Shown: in pieces, positions 1 through 8,495 of the stretch
How positions within the stretch are numbered: position 1 is the stretch's first letter
Layout: every line of letters begins with the position of its first letter
Source: Paucibacter sp. TC2R-5
GTDB lineage: Bacteria > Pseudomonadota > Gammaproteobacteria > Burkholderiales > Burkholderiaceae_C
DNA: 64,000 nucleotides
Assembly (NCBI RefSeq): GCF_025717605.1
Contig: NZ_JAJIRQ010000007.1
Span: forward strand, 266,484-330,483
Reading direction: 5' to 3'
Position numbers and translations under genes: made by a program
The notes under the pieces: model-generated
Seen by the model: only the letters and a program-made list of their open reading frames with translations
Told to the model about the DNA's origin: nothing
Database searches by the model: none

Positions 1-395
1 CAATAGTCGCCATACTCGCCGGCCAATCCGCGCTCGCGGCCTTTGAGCCAGAAATGCTGAAAGCCAGCCGTCCAATGGTCTTTGCCGGTCAAGCCAAAGG
101 AGTGGATGTAGTCCTGCCCCCGGTCGCGCCAGTTTTCAAAGCTGATGCCGAGCTTGAAGGTCGCCTGGGTGGCGGCCATGAATTCCTGCTCATTGATCTC
201 CAGCAGGCTGTGAAAGGTCAGCAAGGTCGGAATCGTCGCCTCGCCGACACCGACGGTGCCGATCTCATCGGACTCGATCAGCTTGATGTCGAGCAACTTC
301 CCCAAGGTCTTGGACAAGGCGGCCGCCACCATCCAGCCGGCCGTGCCGCCGCCGGCGATGACGATGCGTTTGATCGGTTTGCGTTCGCTGCTCAT
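1..395 (-). CDS. flavin-dependent tryptophan halogenase family protein, first copy (3' part outside window)
   Basis: Only the N-terminal 131 residues are in the window; the gene runs off the left edge. It opens with the FAD-binding glycine motif GGGTAG (residues 15-20). The conserved lysine of flavin halogenases, which in PrnA/RebH relays hypochlorous acid to the substrate, corresponds to Lys81 in ATFKLGISF. Its ATG overlaps the stop of the upstream SapC gene (ATGA), so it is the last visible gene of the operon TonB receptor - halogenase 2 - SapC - halogenase 1. The WxWxIP motif lies outside the window and cannot be checked. Family assignment is firm. The substrate is unknown; the setting is carbohydrate uptake rather than a secondary-metabolite cluster. 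Confidence 0.9.
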   Translation of the reverse strand, partial: MSSERKPIKRIVIAGGGTAGWMVAAALSKTLGKLLDIKLIESDEIGTVGVGEATIPTLLTFHSLLEINEQEFMAATQATFKLGISFENWRDRGQDYIHSFGLTGKDHWTAGFQHFWLKGRERGLAGEYGDY

Positions 396-1087
396 ACTTG
401 GTTCTGCCGGTCAATCAATGTGCGCAGCTGCGACAGCGACGCCACCGCCATATAGATCGCCTGCAGATGGCCGGCGCGCGCCAAAGCCTCCAGCGCGCTG
501 CCGGGCAAACCGGCCAGACGCTCCTCGTTGATTGTGTAAAAGCCGGCCAGACGATTTTGTGAGCCGTCGTTCAGCTCGACATCCAGCACAAAGGATTCCA
601 GCAGCTCATGCGCCTGCAGCGCCTGGATGAAGGCGGGCGTGGCGTCCAAGCCTTGATGCAGGGCCAGCAAGACCGAGTTGATGCGCTGCAGGTAGTCACT
701 GCTGCCACCATGCGGCAAGAACAGCGCCTCGCCTTCGCTGCGGCTCAGGCGCGGGCTGTCCAGATCGATATGCACCAGCAATTCCTGGCCCGAGCGGCCA
801 ATCAAAAAGGGCTGGCGCTCTAGCGAGAGCGGCAAATAGGCCGCATCCCAGCGTCCGTCGCGCAAGAACAAGTTCTGGCCGGCTTGCAGCCCCAGCAAGG
901 CAATCGGCTCGAAGCCTGTGCCCTCGGCCGTCTTGCGAAACACGATCGGGTAATGCGCCTGGATGCTGCGAAACTCATCCGGGAAGGTCAGCGCGAACAT
1001 CTGCCCATCGCCTAACTCGGCAGCACGACGGTTGATGACGCGAAGGTCTTGGTGGTCGACGTTATTCAGTAAAACAGAATTGGCCAT
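392..1087 (-). CDS. SapC family protein
   Basis: A 231-residue soluble protein matching the SapC family (PF07277): an N-terminal stretch with LRVINRRAAELG and FPDEFRSIQAHYPIVFRK, then a central LLGLQAGQNLFL segment. No signal peptide or membrane segment is visible. The molecular function of the family is not established. SapC genes recur beside TonB-dependent receptors and tryptophan-halogenase-like genes in carbohydrate loci of Proteobacteria. Here it lies 24 bp after the halogenase 2 stop and overlaps the halogenase 1 start by ATGA, so it is co-transcribed and probably translationally coupled with both. Confidence 0.88.
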   Translation of the reverse strand: MANSVLLNNVDHQDLRVINRRAAELGDGQMFALTFPDEFRSIQAHYPIVFRKTAEGTGFEPIALLGLQAGQNLFLRDGRWDAAYLPLSLERQPFLIGRSGQELLVHIDLDSPRLSRSEGEALFLPHGGSSDYLQRINSVLLALHQGLDATPAFIQALQAHELLESFVLDVELNDGSQNRLAGFYTINEERLAGLPGSALEALARAGHLQAIYMAVASLSQLRTLIDRQNQV

Positions 1088-1111
1088 GAGGATTGACTCG
1101 GGAAGAGGGGT

Positions 1112-2656
1112 TCAGATGCTGTGCAAGCCATGCTGCTGGATATGGGCTATCAGCGCCCGGTTGCTGGGTAGAGCCCCCAGCATCCGGCGCGTCAATTGGG
1201 CGGTTTCGGAAAAGAAGCCGGCGGCCTTTTGCGCATTGGCCGCATCTTCGCTGCGCCGCGCGCCAGCGCTTGGCAAGGGCCGAAAGCCCATGCCGTAGAG
1301 CACGTATTGATAACTGGCCGAGGGGAACATTTCCTCGATGCGGTGGAAGTCGTGCCGCGAGGGCGGGCGGTGCTGCCATTGCGCCAGCAGCTCTTGCAGC
1401 CGCGGCGGCGTGCTCGCGGCCTGTTCGCGCCAATAAGCGCTGTCGCGGCGCTGGCTCAAGACGTAATGCAGTTTCAGAAAATCGATCACCCGCTCCCAGC
1501 GGTAAGTAAAGGCATCGTTGAAGCGCTGGGCGGCAATGTCCATCAGCGCCCGGTTGGCCGGCATTTCTTCACTCACCAAGGTGGCCGACAACTCAACCAG
1601 CGCCAGCGCAGAAGCCTCCAGCGGCTCGATAAAGCCGGCCGAGAGGCCAATGGCGACACAGTTCTTGTGCCAAAACTTGGCCCGGTAGCCGGGCTTGAAG
1701 CTCAGCTTGCGGGCGGCCAGGTGCTCGGCAGCTCCGCCGGTCTTGGTCACATACGCGCGCAGCTCGATTTCAGCCGCCTCGTCCGAGCAGTGCGCGCTCG
1801 AATAGACATAGCCAATGCCGCGCCGCGTCTGCAGGCCGATGTCCCAGATCCAGCCGCAGCTTTGCGCCGTCGAAATGGTCTGCGAGGCAATCGGGCTGTC
1901 CACCTGCGCGTAGGGCACTTGCAAGGCCAGCGCGCTGTCATTGAACAAGACATCTTGCTGCGACAGCAAGGGCACACCGAAGTGCTGGCCGAGCAGCAGC
2001 GAAGCCATGCCGCTGCAGTCAATGAACAAATCAGCGCTCAGCGCTCCATGCACCTGGGTCTGCAGCGAGGCGATATCGCCATTGGCGTGTGAGTTGACGC
2101 CCACCATGTGGTCTTGCACATGTTTGACGCCAAGCTTTTCCAGGCAATGTCGGCGCAGAAGGTGACCGAATTTGACCGCGTCGAAGTGATAGCCGTAATT
2201 GGCCACTGCCGCGAACTCCGGCGTGGCCGCCTGCTTGGGCGCCAGACCGGCCGCGCAAAGATGGGGCTGAAAGCTCATCAGTTCCGCAAACGGGACATTC
2301 GCGTGCTGCTGCAGCCAGGCCGCCACCAGATTCGCTTCGGTATAGCCTTGCGGCAGTACAAAGGGATGAGCGTACTGGTCGTCGGCACGGCCATTAACCC
2401 AGCCGACGAATTTGGAGCCTTGCTTGAACGTAGCCTCGCACTCGCGCACCAAGTCGGTCTCGCTGATGCCGATTTTGTGCAACGTGTCGCGCATGGTCGG
2501 CCAAGTGCCCTCGCCGACACCGATGGCCGGCACATCGGGCGACTCCAGCAGCGTTACCTGCAGGCCCACCCCATGTTCGGCCGCGATCAAGGCGGCGCTC
2601 AGCCAACCGGCCGAGCCCCCGCCCAAAATCACGATCTGTTTGATCACCTCGGTCAT
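1112..2656 (-). CDS. flavin-dependent tryptophan halogenase family protein, second copy
   Basis: A full-length 514-residue halogenase-family protein. The FAD motif GGGSAG is at 12-17, and the conserved lysine is Lys78 in ATFKQGSKF, equivalent to Lys79 of PrnA. The signature WxWxIP is present but altered to WIWDIG (Trp269, Trp271, Ile273, Gly274), so the usual proline is a glycine. Known members halogenate tryptophan or indoles using FADH2 from a separate reductase; no reductase gene is nearby. The start lies 9 bp after the TonB receptor stop, so it belongs to the receptor operon. It differs clearly in sequence from the truncated first copy, so the two are paralogues and not a recent duplication. 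Confidence 0.9.
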   Translation of the reverse strand: MTEVIKQIVILGGGSAGWLSAALIAAEHGVGLQVTLLESPDVPAIGVGEGTWPTMRDTLHKIGISETDLVRECEATFKQGSKFVGWVNGRADDQYAHPFVLPQGYTEANLVAAWLQQHANVPFAELMSFQPHLCAAGLAPKQAATPEFAAVANYGYHFDAVKFGHLLRRHCLEKLGVKHVQDHMVGVNSHANGDIASLQTQVHGALSADLFIDCSGMASLLLGQHFGVPLLSQQDVLFNDSALALQVPYAQVDSPIASQTISTAQSCGWIWDIGLQTRRGIGYVYSSAHCSDEAAEIELRAYVTKTGGAAEHLAARKLSFKPGYRAKFWHKNCVAIGLSAGFIEPLEASALALVELSATLVSEEMPANRALMDIAAQRFNDAFTYRWERVIDFLKLHYVLSQRRDSAYWREQAASTPPRLQELLAQWQHRPPSRHDFHRIEEMFPSASYQYVLYGMGFRPLPSAGARRSEDAANAQKAAGFFSETAQLTRRMLGALPSNRALIAHIQQHGLHSI

Positions 2657-2665
2657 CTCGCCCTG

Positions 2666-5600
2666 TCAAAAGGTGTAGCGCGCTCCGAACATATATCGTG
2701 GGCCTGTCTGTGTGGCGTACAGCAGCTGATCCTTGTTGCGGCCGTGCAAACGCTGTACGCCGTCATTGAGGTTGATCACCTCGGCCTGCAGGCTCAGTTT
2801 CTCGGTCAGCTTGTAGCCAATATTGACGTCGACCTGACCATAGGCATCGGTATAGACCGGGTTGGGCAAGCCGGTGCCGTCGAAACGCGAGGTCAGGAAT
2901 TCATCCCGCCAGTTATAGGCCACACGCACCGACCATTTGTCGTTCTCGTAGAAACCGACCAAGTTGGCCGAGTCGCTCAAGCCCTCCAAGGCAAACTGCT
3001 CGCCGCGGTTCTTGTTGTCGTACTTGAGCCCCGAGGTGACATAGGTGTAGTTGGCCGAGACGCCGAAGCCACTCTTGCCGAACATATGCTGGACGTTGAA
3101 CTCCAGGCCGTTGAGGCTGTCCTTGCGCTGATTGGCCGGCGTGGTGATGGCGAAGGTGGCGATCGGGTCGCTGGCCTGGCCGGGGATCACGCCGGTCTGA
3201 TTGCCATTGGCATCATCCTTGCCTCGCACCACCCCGCCCTGGCCGTTCTTGTTCAGGAAGATGTAGTTGCGGATGCAGGTGATGTCGGACGTGACGCAGC
3301 CCTTGGCGATCGCCTCCTTGAAGAAGGCGCCGCCGGCCGGCGTGCGCAGATTGAAAGGCGTGCCCTGGGTCGTCGTCGTGCCGATGAAGTTCTCGATGTT
3401 CTTCTTGAAATAGCCCAACGACAAGAAGCTGGCCTTGCCGTAGTACCACTCGCCGGACAAATCGAAGTTCTTGGACTTCAAGGGCTTCAACGCCGGGTTG
3501 CCCTGCGCGCCGGTGCCGCCGTCGATACGGGCCAGCTGGTTCAGCGTCTGCCCGCCCTGGATATCACCCCAGCCGGGGCGGCCGATTGTTTCGCTGTAGC
3601 TGGCGCGTGCCTTGACGTCGCGGGTCACGTCCACGTCCACGTCCACGCTGGGCAGGAAGTATTTATAGCTGCCTTCCAGCGTGGTGTAGCCAGGAGCACC
3701 AAACTGCACCGAGAACTCGTTATTGGCCACCCAATTGATGCCGGTGGCGGTGGGCACCAGAGCGGTGGCCGTCACATCGGTTTTCTCGTAACGCACACCG
3801 AAAGCGGCATTGACCGGCATGCCTAACTCCCAGCTGGTGCTGTACTGCAAAAAGCCGCTCTGGGTCTTTTCTTGCACCTTGCGGTCGGTCGTGAACTGGT
3901 TAGAGGCACGGTAGAGCGAATCGTCGCCGGCGGCCTTGGCGGCCAGGGCGCGCACCGTCTCGAAGTCGAAGGTGAAGAACTGGTTGAACAGCGCCGGGCT
4001 GTCATGGCCGCTCATTTGCTTGAAATAGGGGCTGATGGTGTCAGCGCGCCAGACATTGTCCGGATAGTCGGCGGCATTGGTGGCGCCACCCCAGGTGTCG
4101 CGCTGCACATTGGAGAAGGCCGAGCGGTTGTCGACCTTGTTCAGGCTCATGCCGAAGTCCAGACGAGATTCGTCCGAGAGCTTGTAATTGCCGGTCAACT
4201 GCCCTTGGTCGATGGACGACTTCATATAGCTGTTGCGGAACGATGAGCCCGTCACCATCATCTTGGATGCGTCGATATTGCCGCCGGCCACGCTCAGGAC
4301 CGGGAACTTCTGGGTGAAGTCCACGGCCGTGGTGCCACGCGTGAAGCTGGCGGTGCCCAGGCTGGAGTTGGAGCCGTAAGGGCTGTCGGCACCGGATGTC
4401 GCCGTCGAATGGTGGGCATCAAATTCCAAGGTGAGCTTGTTGCTCGCCTTCCAGGCCAAGTTGAAGCCGGTGGAGTTGTTCTCGTTCTTGGTCGCGTATT
4501 GCGCGCCGCCCATGGACAAGTCGCTGGTGGCCGGAACGATAGTTTCCGAATAGATCTTGGGGCTGCTGACCGGGCCGCTGTTCCAGCTGCTGGACGAGGG
4601 GCCGAAGTTGAACCAGACCGACAACTCGTTGCGCTTGGTCTGGATCTTGTTCTGGGAGTAGGTGTAGTCCAGCGTGGCGGTCAGGTCATTGATGGGCTTG
4701 TATTGCAGCGTCACCTGCCCGTTCGTGCGTTGGCGCTGAATGCCGTTGACCGAATAGGCAAAGTTCTGCGGCACCGAATAGATATCGGTGGGGCCAGGGC
4801 GATTGATGATGTTCTCGGAGCCTGGCGTGCCGGGCTGGGGGATGGTGCCCCAGTTGTTCTCATCGCCGGCAAAGGGCCGCCAGCCATTGGCCACCGCCGC
4901 CTGGTTGTAACCCAGATTGCGTTCCTGATAGCTGCCGCTGATGGCGATGCCGAACTTGCCATCGGCGAAGGTGTTGCTGTAGATGCCCGAGACTTCAGGC
5001 GTGACTTCGCTGCCTTGCAGCGGGTCGGGCAGGCGGCCGTTGGAGGTGTCATGCACGCCCTTGACGCCGAGGCTGGCGCGCAGGCCGGGGTTGTCCAGCG
5101 GCCGGGCGGTCTTGATATTGATGGTGGCGCCGATGCCACCGGCCGGCGACGCGGCACGGCTGGTCTTGAAGACCTCGATGCCGGCGATCGACTCCGAGGC
5201 CAGGTTGGCGAAGTCAAAGGCCCGCGAGTTCGAGGCCGAGGTGTCGGCGATGCTGGAGGCGGGCATTTGCCGGCCGTTCAAGAGCACCAAGTTGAAGTCG
5301 GGGCCGACGCCGCGCACGGTGACCTTGGAGCCTTCGCCGATCGAGCGGTCGATCGACACGCCACTGATGCGCTGCAAGGACTCGGCCAGATTGGTGTCGG
5401 GGAACTTGCCGATGTCTTCGGCCACGATGCCGTCGACCACGCCTTGCGCATTGCGCTTGAGGTTCATCGAGGAGCCCAGACTGCCGCGAATGCCGGTAAC
5501 GACGACCGCCTCCAGCACATTCGCGGCTGCCGGCTGTTCACTCGCTGGCGGCGTTGCTTGTTGTGCATGGGCGCCGCCCATGCCGGCCACGCAAAGCCCG

Positions 5601-5677
5601 CAGGCCAGGGCCAGCTTGCTCATTTGAAACACAGGGCCGACAGCTTGGCTGGCCCGCTGGACTGGGGTGTTGATCAT
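2666..5677 (-). CDS. TonB-dependent receptor, carbohydrate-locus type
   Basis: About 1003 residues. The ATG at 5677 is chosen because GGAGA lies six bases upstream; an in-frame ATG 13 codons earlier (5716) has no such site. A signal peptide ends near GGAHAQQ, followed by a TonB-box-like VVVTGI and a plug domain (VVDGIVAEDIGKFPDTN, VTVRGVGPDFNLVLLNGR). The C-terminal beta-barrel ends in an aromatic residue (FGARYTF). This plug type is the large Caulobacter/Xanthomonas receptor class that imports oligosaccharides across the outer membrane. It heads the operon with halogenases and SapC, and a LacI-type palindrome sits at its promoter. The substrate is inferred to be a beta-glucoside because of the neighbouring glucokinase and GH30 genes. 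Confidence 0.93.
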   Translation of the reverse strand: MINTPVQRASQAVGPVFQMSKLALACGLCVAGMGGAHAQQATPPASEQPAAANVLEAVVVTGIRGSLGSSMNLKRNAQGVVDGIVAEDIGKFPDTNLAESLQRISGVSIDRSIGEGSKVTVRGVGPDFNLVLLNGRQMPASSIADTSASNSRAFDFANLASESIAGIEVFKTSRAASPAGGIGATINIKTARPLDNPGLRASLGVKGVHDTSNGRLPDPLQGSEVTPEVSGIYSNTFADGKFGIAISGSYQERNLGYNQAAVANGWRPFAGDENNWGTIPQPGTPGSENIINRPGPTDIYSVPQNFAYSVNGIQRQRTNGQVTLQYKPINDLTATLDYTYSQNKIQTKRNELSVWFNFGPSSSSWNSGPVSSPKIYSETIVPATSDLSMGGAQYATKNENNSTGFNLAWKASNKLTLEFDAHHSTATSGADSPYGSNSSLGTASFTRGTTAVDFTQKFPVLSVAGGNIDASKMMVTGSSFRNSYMKSSIDQGQLTGNYKLSDESRLDFGMSLNKVDNRSAFSNVQRDTWGGATNAADYPDNVWRADTISPYFKQMSGHDSPALFNQFFTFDFETVRALAAKAAGDDSLYRASNQFTTDRKVQEKTQSGFLQYSTSWELGMPVNAAFGVRYEKTDVTATALVPTATGINWVANNEFSVQFGAPGYTTLEGSYKYFLPSVDVDVDVTRDVKARASYSETIGRPGWGDIQGGQTLNQLARIDGGTGAQGNPALKPLKSKNFDLSGEWYYGKASFLSLGYFKKNIENFIGTTTTQGTPFNLRTPAGGAFFKEAIAKGCVTSDITCIRNYIFLNKNGQGGVVRGKDDANGNQTGVIPGQASDPIATFAITTPANQRKDSLNGLEFNVQHMFGKSGFGVSANYTYVTSGLKYDNKNRGEQFALEGLSDSANLVGFYENDKWSVRVAYNWRDEFLTSRFDGTGLPNPVYTDAYGQVDVNIGYKLTEKLSLQAEVINLNDGVQRLHGRNKDQLLYATQTGPRYMFGARYTF

Positions 5678-5779
5678 GTTTGTCTCCGTTCGTAGTTTTC
5701 TAGAGGCCACATTCATTCGATGGGCCTATCGGCAAGCTGGGCTCGCCCACTTTTTTGAATCGTCATTTTCAGGACGTTT

Positions 5780-5793
5780 TGAAAGCGCTTTCA
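5780..5793. promoter_or_regulatory. LacI-family-type operator, copy 1
   Basis: A perfect 14-bp palindrome TGAAAGCGCTTTCA with the central GCGC typical of LacI-family operators. It lies 102 bp upstream of the receptor ATG and covers the transcription start predicted from the promoter at 5796-5823. The identical sequence occurs at 6957-6970. The cognate regulator is not in the window. Confidence 0.75.
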
Positions 5794-5795
5794 CA

Positions 5796-5823
5796 ACCAT
5801 ACTGATTTTTGCCTTTGGGTGAA
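5796..5823 (-). promoter_or_regulatory. candidate promoter of the receptor-halogenase operon
   Basis: On the minus strand, TTCACC (5818-5823) and TATGGT (5796-5801) are separated by 16 bp; each matches four of six sigma-70 consensus bases. The expected start point, about seven bases downstream, falls inside the palindrome at 5780-5793, a placement suited to repression. Confidence 0.35.
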
Positions 5824-5875
5824 TCTAGGGAACTCCCTTGCTTTGTTGTTTTTCCGAGCTTTGGGCTTGCAGCGC

Positions 5876-6892
5876 TCAGCCGAGCGCTGCCGCATCCAAG
5901 GCGCGCGAGGCGCCGATCAAGGCAGGCGACACCGCCGCGTCGATGACAAAGGTAGGCACGGCCGCGAGGTAGTTGGCGAAGCGCCCTTTGGCCTCAAAGC
6001 GCTCTCGAAAGCGTGAGGCCGCCAGTTCCGGCAATAAGCGCGGCACGACGCCGCCGCCGACATAGACGCCGCCACGGGCACCGTAGGTCAGCGCCAGATT
6101 GCCGGCAAAGCTGCCCAGGAAACGAAAAAACAAATCCAGCGCAGCCAAGCAATCCGGATCGCGCTGCTCGCGTGCGGCGGCAATCAGCGCTTGGGGGCTG
6201 GTCAGGGGCGCCGGCCGGCCGGCCAATTGCGCCGCGGCCTGATAGAGATTGAGCAGGCCAGGCCCGGACAAAGCCCGCTCCGCCGAAGCGTGACCGAAGC
6301 GCTGGCGCAAGCAGTTGACGACGGCCGCCTCTTGCTCATCGATAGCCGCCAGGCTGGCGTGACCGCCCTCGCCGCTGATCGGCGCGTAACTTCCATTGCC
6401 GCCCTGGCTGGCAATGCCAGCAACTCCAACAGGCAAAAGCCCCGCCACACCGAGGCCGGTGCCTGCGCCCAAGACCGCCAAGGCCTCGCCCGCCACCGCG
6501 CTACCGCCGCCAATTTGGCGCAATTGCTCGGGCCGCAGTGCCGGCAAGGAAAGCGCCAGCGCGGTGAAGTCGTTCAGCACCGCCAGGCGCTGCACGCCCA
6601 AGCTCTGCTTGAGCTGGGCAATCGAGAAGGACCAATGGTGATTGGTCATGCGCACCGTGTCGCCGACGATGGGGTTGGCGATGCCGATCGCGCAGGCACG
6701 CGGGCGCGGCTTGCCCTGCTCCGCCAGGTATCTGGCGATCGCCTCTTGCAGCGAGGCCTGCTCCGCGCACTTGTAACTGACGATGTCTGCGACCGCGCCG
6801 TCAGCATCCTCGCCCCAGGCGAAGCGGGCATGAGTGCCGCCCACATCGCCAAGCAGACGCGGATACAAAGACGCGGAGGCATTCAGGCTCAT
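5876..6892 (-). CDS. glk: glucokinase
   Basis: A 338-residue glucokinase of the E. coli Glk type that phosphorylates glucose with ATP to glucose 6-phosphate in the cytoplasm. Visible motifs are the phosphate-binding GDVGGTHARFAW near the N terminus, NDFTALALSL, the adenosine-region GAGTGLGVA, and GEGGHASLA. AAAGGA sits six bases before the ATG. It lies downstream of nothing on its strand and is divergent from the GH30 glucosidase, whose released glucose it would use. The 77-bp divergent region ending in a LacI-type palindrome probably serves both genes. It is unlikely to belong to the receptor operon, which has its own promoter. Confidence 0.93.
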   Translation of the reverse strand: MSLNASASLYPRLLGDVGGTHARFAWGEDADGAVADIVSYKCAEQASLQEAIARYLAEQGKPRPRACAIGIANPIVGDTVRMTNHHWSFSIAQLKQSLGVQRLAVLNDFTALALSLPALRPEQLRQIGGGSAVAGEALAVLGAGTGLGVAGLLPVGVAGIASQGGNGSYAPISGEGGHASLAAIDEQEAAVVNCLRQRFGHASAERALSGPGLLNLYQAAAQLAGRPAPLTSPQALIAAAREQRDPDCLAALDLFFRFLGSFAGNLALTYGARGGVYVGGGVVPRLLPELAASRFRERFEAKGRFANYLAAVPTFVIDAAVSPALIGASRALDAAALG

Positions 6893-6923
6893 GAGATCCT
6901 TTGCGAAGCAAATTTCGGAACAC

Positions 6924-6951
6924 TTGACGGCAGCCGCCGCAATGCCACAAT
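6924..6951 (+). promoter_or_regulatory. candidate promoter of the GH30 gene
   Basis: TTGACG (6924-6929, five of six consensus bases) and CACAAT (6946-6951, four of six) are separated by 16 bp. The predicted transcription start near 6958 falls inside the palindrome at 6957-6970, mirroring the arrangement at the receptor operon. Confidence 0.45.
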
Positions 6952-6956
6952 CGTAA

Positions 6957-6970
6957 TGAAAGCGCTTTCA
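6957..6970. promoter_or_regulatory. LacI-family-type operator, copy 2
   Basis: An exact second copy of TGAAAGCGCTTTCA, extended by one pair to 16 bp (6956-6971). It lies just after the candidate -10 of the GH30 promoter and 65 bp upstream of the glk ATG. Repression of GH30, and possibly of glk, is the simplest reading. Confidence 0.78.
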
Positions 6971-7065
6971 TGAAGCAAGCACTGGTTTTCCCTGGTGTGC
7001 AAAAACAGCGCCCACATGTCCCGACACCTGTTCACCTTTCCCCTAACCTCAGAACATCCAGCGCC

Positions 7066-8478
7066 ATGCCCGCACTCAAACCCGGCCTTTCAAACTCCTT
7101 GCCAGAACCCTTGCAGCTACGCTGCGTGCTGAGCACGGCCGACGGCCAACGCCGGCTCGCCGAACAAGCGCCGCTGTTGCTGCAAGGCCCAGCCGGCGCC
7201 AATTCGGCGCACAGCGACTTGCCCAGCGTGATGGTCCACAGCGGGCGGCGCTTTCAAACCCTGCTGGGCTTTGGCGGCGCCTTCACCGAAGCCGCGGCCG
7301 TCACCTGGAGCGCGCTGCCCGAACCCGAGCGCGCCGCGCTACTGCGCCAATACTTTGATGCCGACAGCGGTCACGGCTACACGCTGTGCCGGCTGCATAT
7401 GAACAGCTGCGACTTCGCGCTGGGCAACTACGCCCATGCGGCGGTGGCCGGTGATGTGCTGCTGGAGCATTTCAATATCGAGCGCGATCGCAAGGCGCTG
7501 CTGCCCATGATCAAGGCGGCACAGGCGCTTGCGCAGCAGGCGGGGTCGGCATCTATCCGTTTGCTGGCCTCGCCCTGGAGCCCAGCGCCCTGGATGAAGA
7601 GCAACGGGCAGATGAACCAGGGCGGCGAGTTGCTGCCCGAATATGCCGCCGTCTGGGCTCAATGTTATGTTCGCTTCATCCAGGCCTATGCGGCCGAGGG
7701 GGTGCCGATCTGGGGTCTGACGGTACAGAACGAACCGGCCGCCACGCAACGCTGGGATTCCTGCATCTACAGCGCCGAGCAAGAGCGCGATTTTGTACGC
7801 GACCATCTCGGGCCCGCCTTGGCCGCGGCCGGCCTGGGCCACATCAAGATCATCGTCTGGGACCATAACCGCGACCTGATGGTGGAGCGCGCGGCAGCCG
7901 TCTACAGCGACCCCGAGGCGGCCCAATATGTGTGGGGCTGCGGCTTCCACTGGTATGGCGAAGACCATTTCGAGCATGTTCAGCTGCTGCACGACGCCTG
8001 GCCTGACAAGGCGCTGCTTTTCACCGAAGGCTGCCAGGAAGGCGGGCCACACCTCGGCTCCGCCGCTCTGGGGGAACGTTATGCCCGCAACATCATCAAG
8101 GACCTGAACCGCTGGACGGTCGGCTGGATCGACTGGAACCTGCTGCTGGATGAAACCGGCGGCCCGAACCATGTCGGCAATTTGTGCAGCGCGCCCATCA
8201 TGGCCAATCGGCAGACCGGCGAGTTGATGCCGCAAAGCTCCTATGACTATCTCGGCCATTTCGCCCGCTTCATCAAGCCGGGCGCGCAGCGGCTGCTGTG
8301 CGCGGCCAGCAAGCAAGACCTGGAGGTCACGGCCTTCATCAACCCTGACGGCAGCAAGGTACTGGTCGCACTTAACCGCAGCGAGGCCGATATTCACTAC
8401 ACGCTCAAATTGGACGCCAGGCAATGCCAGGCACTGGCGCAGGCGCGCTCGATCAGCAGCTTTGTACTTGCGGCTTGA
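7066..8478 (+). CDS. GH30-family glucosylceramidase / beta-glucosidase
   Basis: A glycoside hydrolase family 30 retaining enzyme of the glucosylceramidase group. Visible features are FGGAFTEAAAVTW, SPWSPAPWMK, the acid/base glutamate in QNEP (Glu223 from this start) and the nucleophile glutamate in FTEGC (Glu321), then a C-terminal beta-sandwich. I prefer the ATG at 7066 (470 residues). The upstream in-frame ATG at 6970 lies inside the operator and only about 12 bases from the predicted transcript start. No signal peptide is obvious from either start, which would place the enzyme in the cytoplasm. It cleaves beta-linked glucose that glk can phosphorylate. The exact substrate (glucosylceramide, beta-1,6-glucan or an aryl glucoside) cannot be read from sequence. 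Confidence 0.88.
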   Translation: MPALKPGLSNSLPEPLQLRCVLSTADGQRRLAEQAPLLLQGPAGANSAHSDLPSVMVHSGRRFQTLLGFGGAFTEAAAVTWSALPEPERAALLRQYFDADSGHGYTLCRLHMNSCDFALGNYAHAAVAGDVLLEHFNIERDRKALLPMIKAAQALAQQAGSASIRLLASPWSPAPWMKSNGQMNQGGELLPEYAAVWAQCYVRFIQAYAAEGVPIWGLTVQNEPAATQRWDSCIYSAEQERDFVRDHLGPALAAAGLGHIKIIVWDHNRDLMVERAAAVYSDPEAAQYVWGCGFHWYGEDHFEHVQLLHDAWPDKALLFTEGCQEGGPHLGSAALGERYARNIIKDLNRWTVGWIDWNLLLDETGGPNHVGNLCSAPIMANRQTGELMPQSSYDYLGHFARFIKPGAQRLLCAASKQDLEVTAFINPDGSKVLVALNRSEADIHYTLKLDARQCQALAQARSISSFVLAA

Positions 8479-8495
8479 AGGTCGGGCGGGCTGAC

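Noticed and set aside
2108..3826. 572-codon open frame on plus, opposite the first TonB receptor and halogenase 2
   Set aside because: It is an antisense shadow caused by high GC; the product has no domain and crosses two well-supported genes on the other strand.
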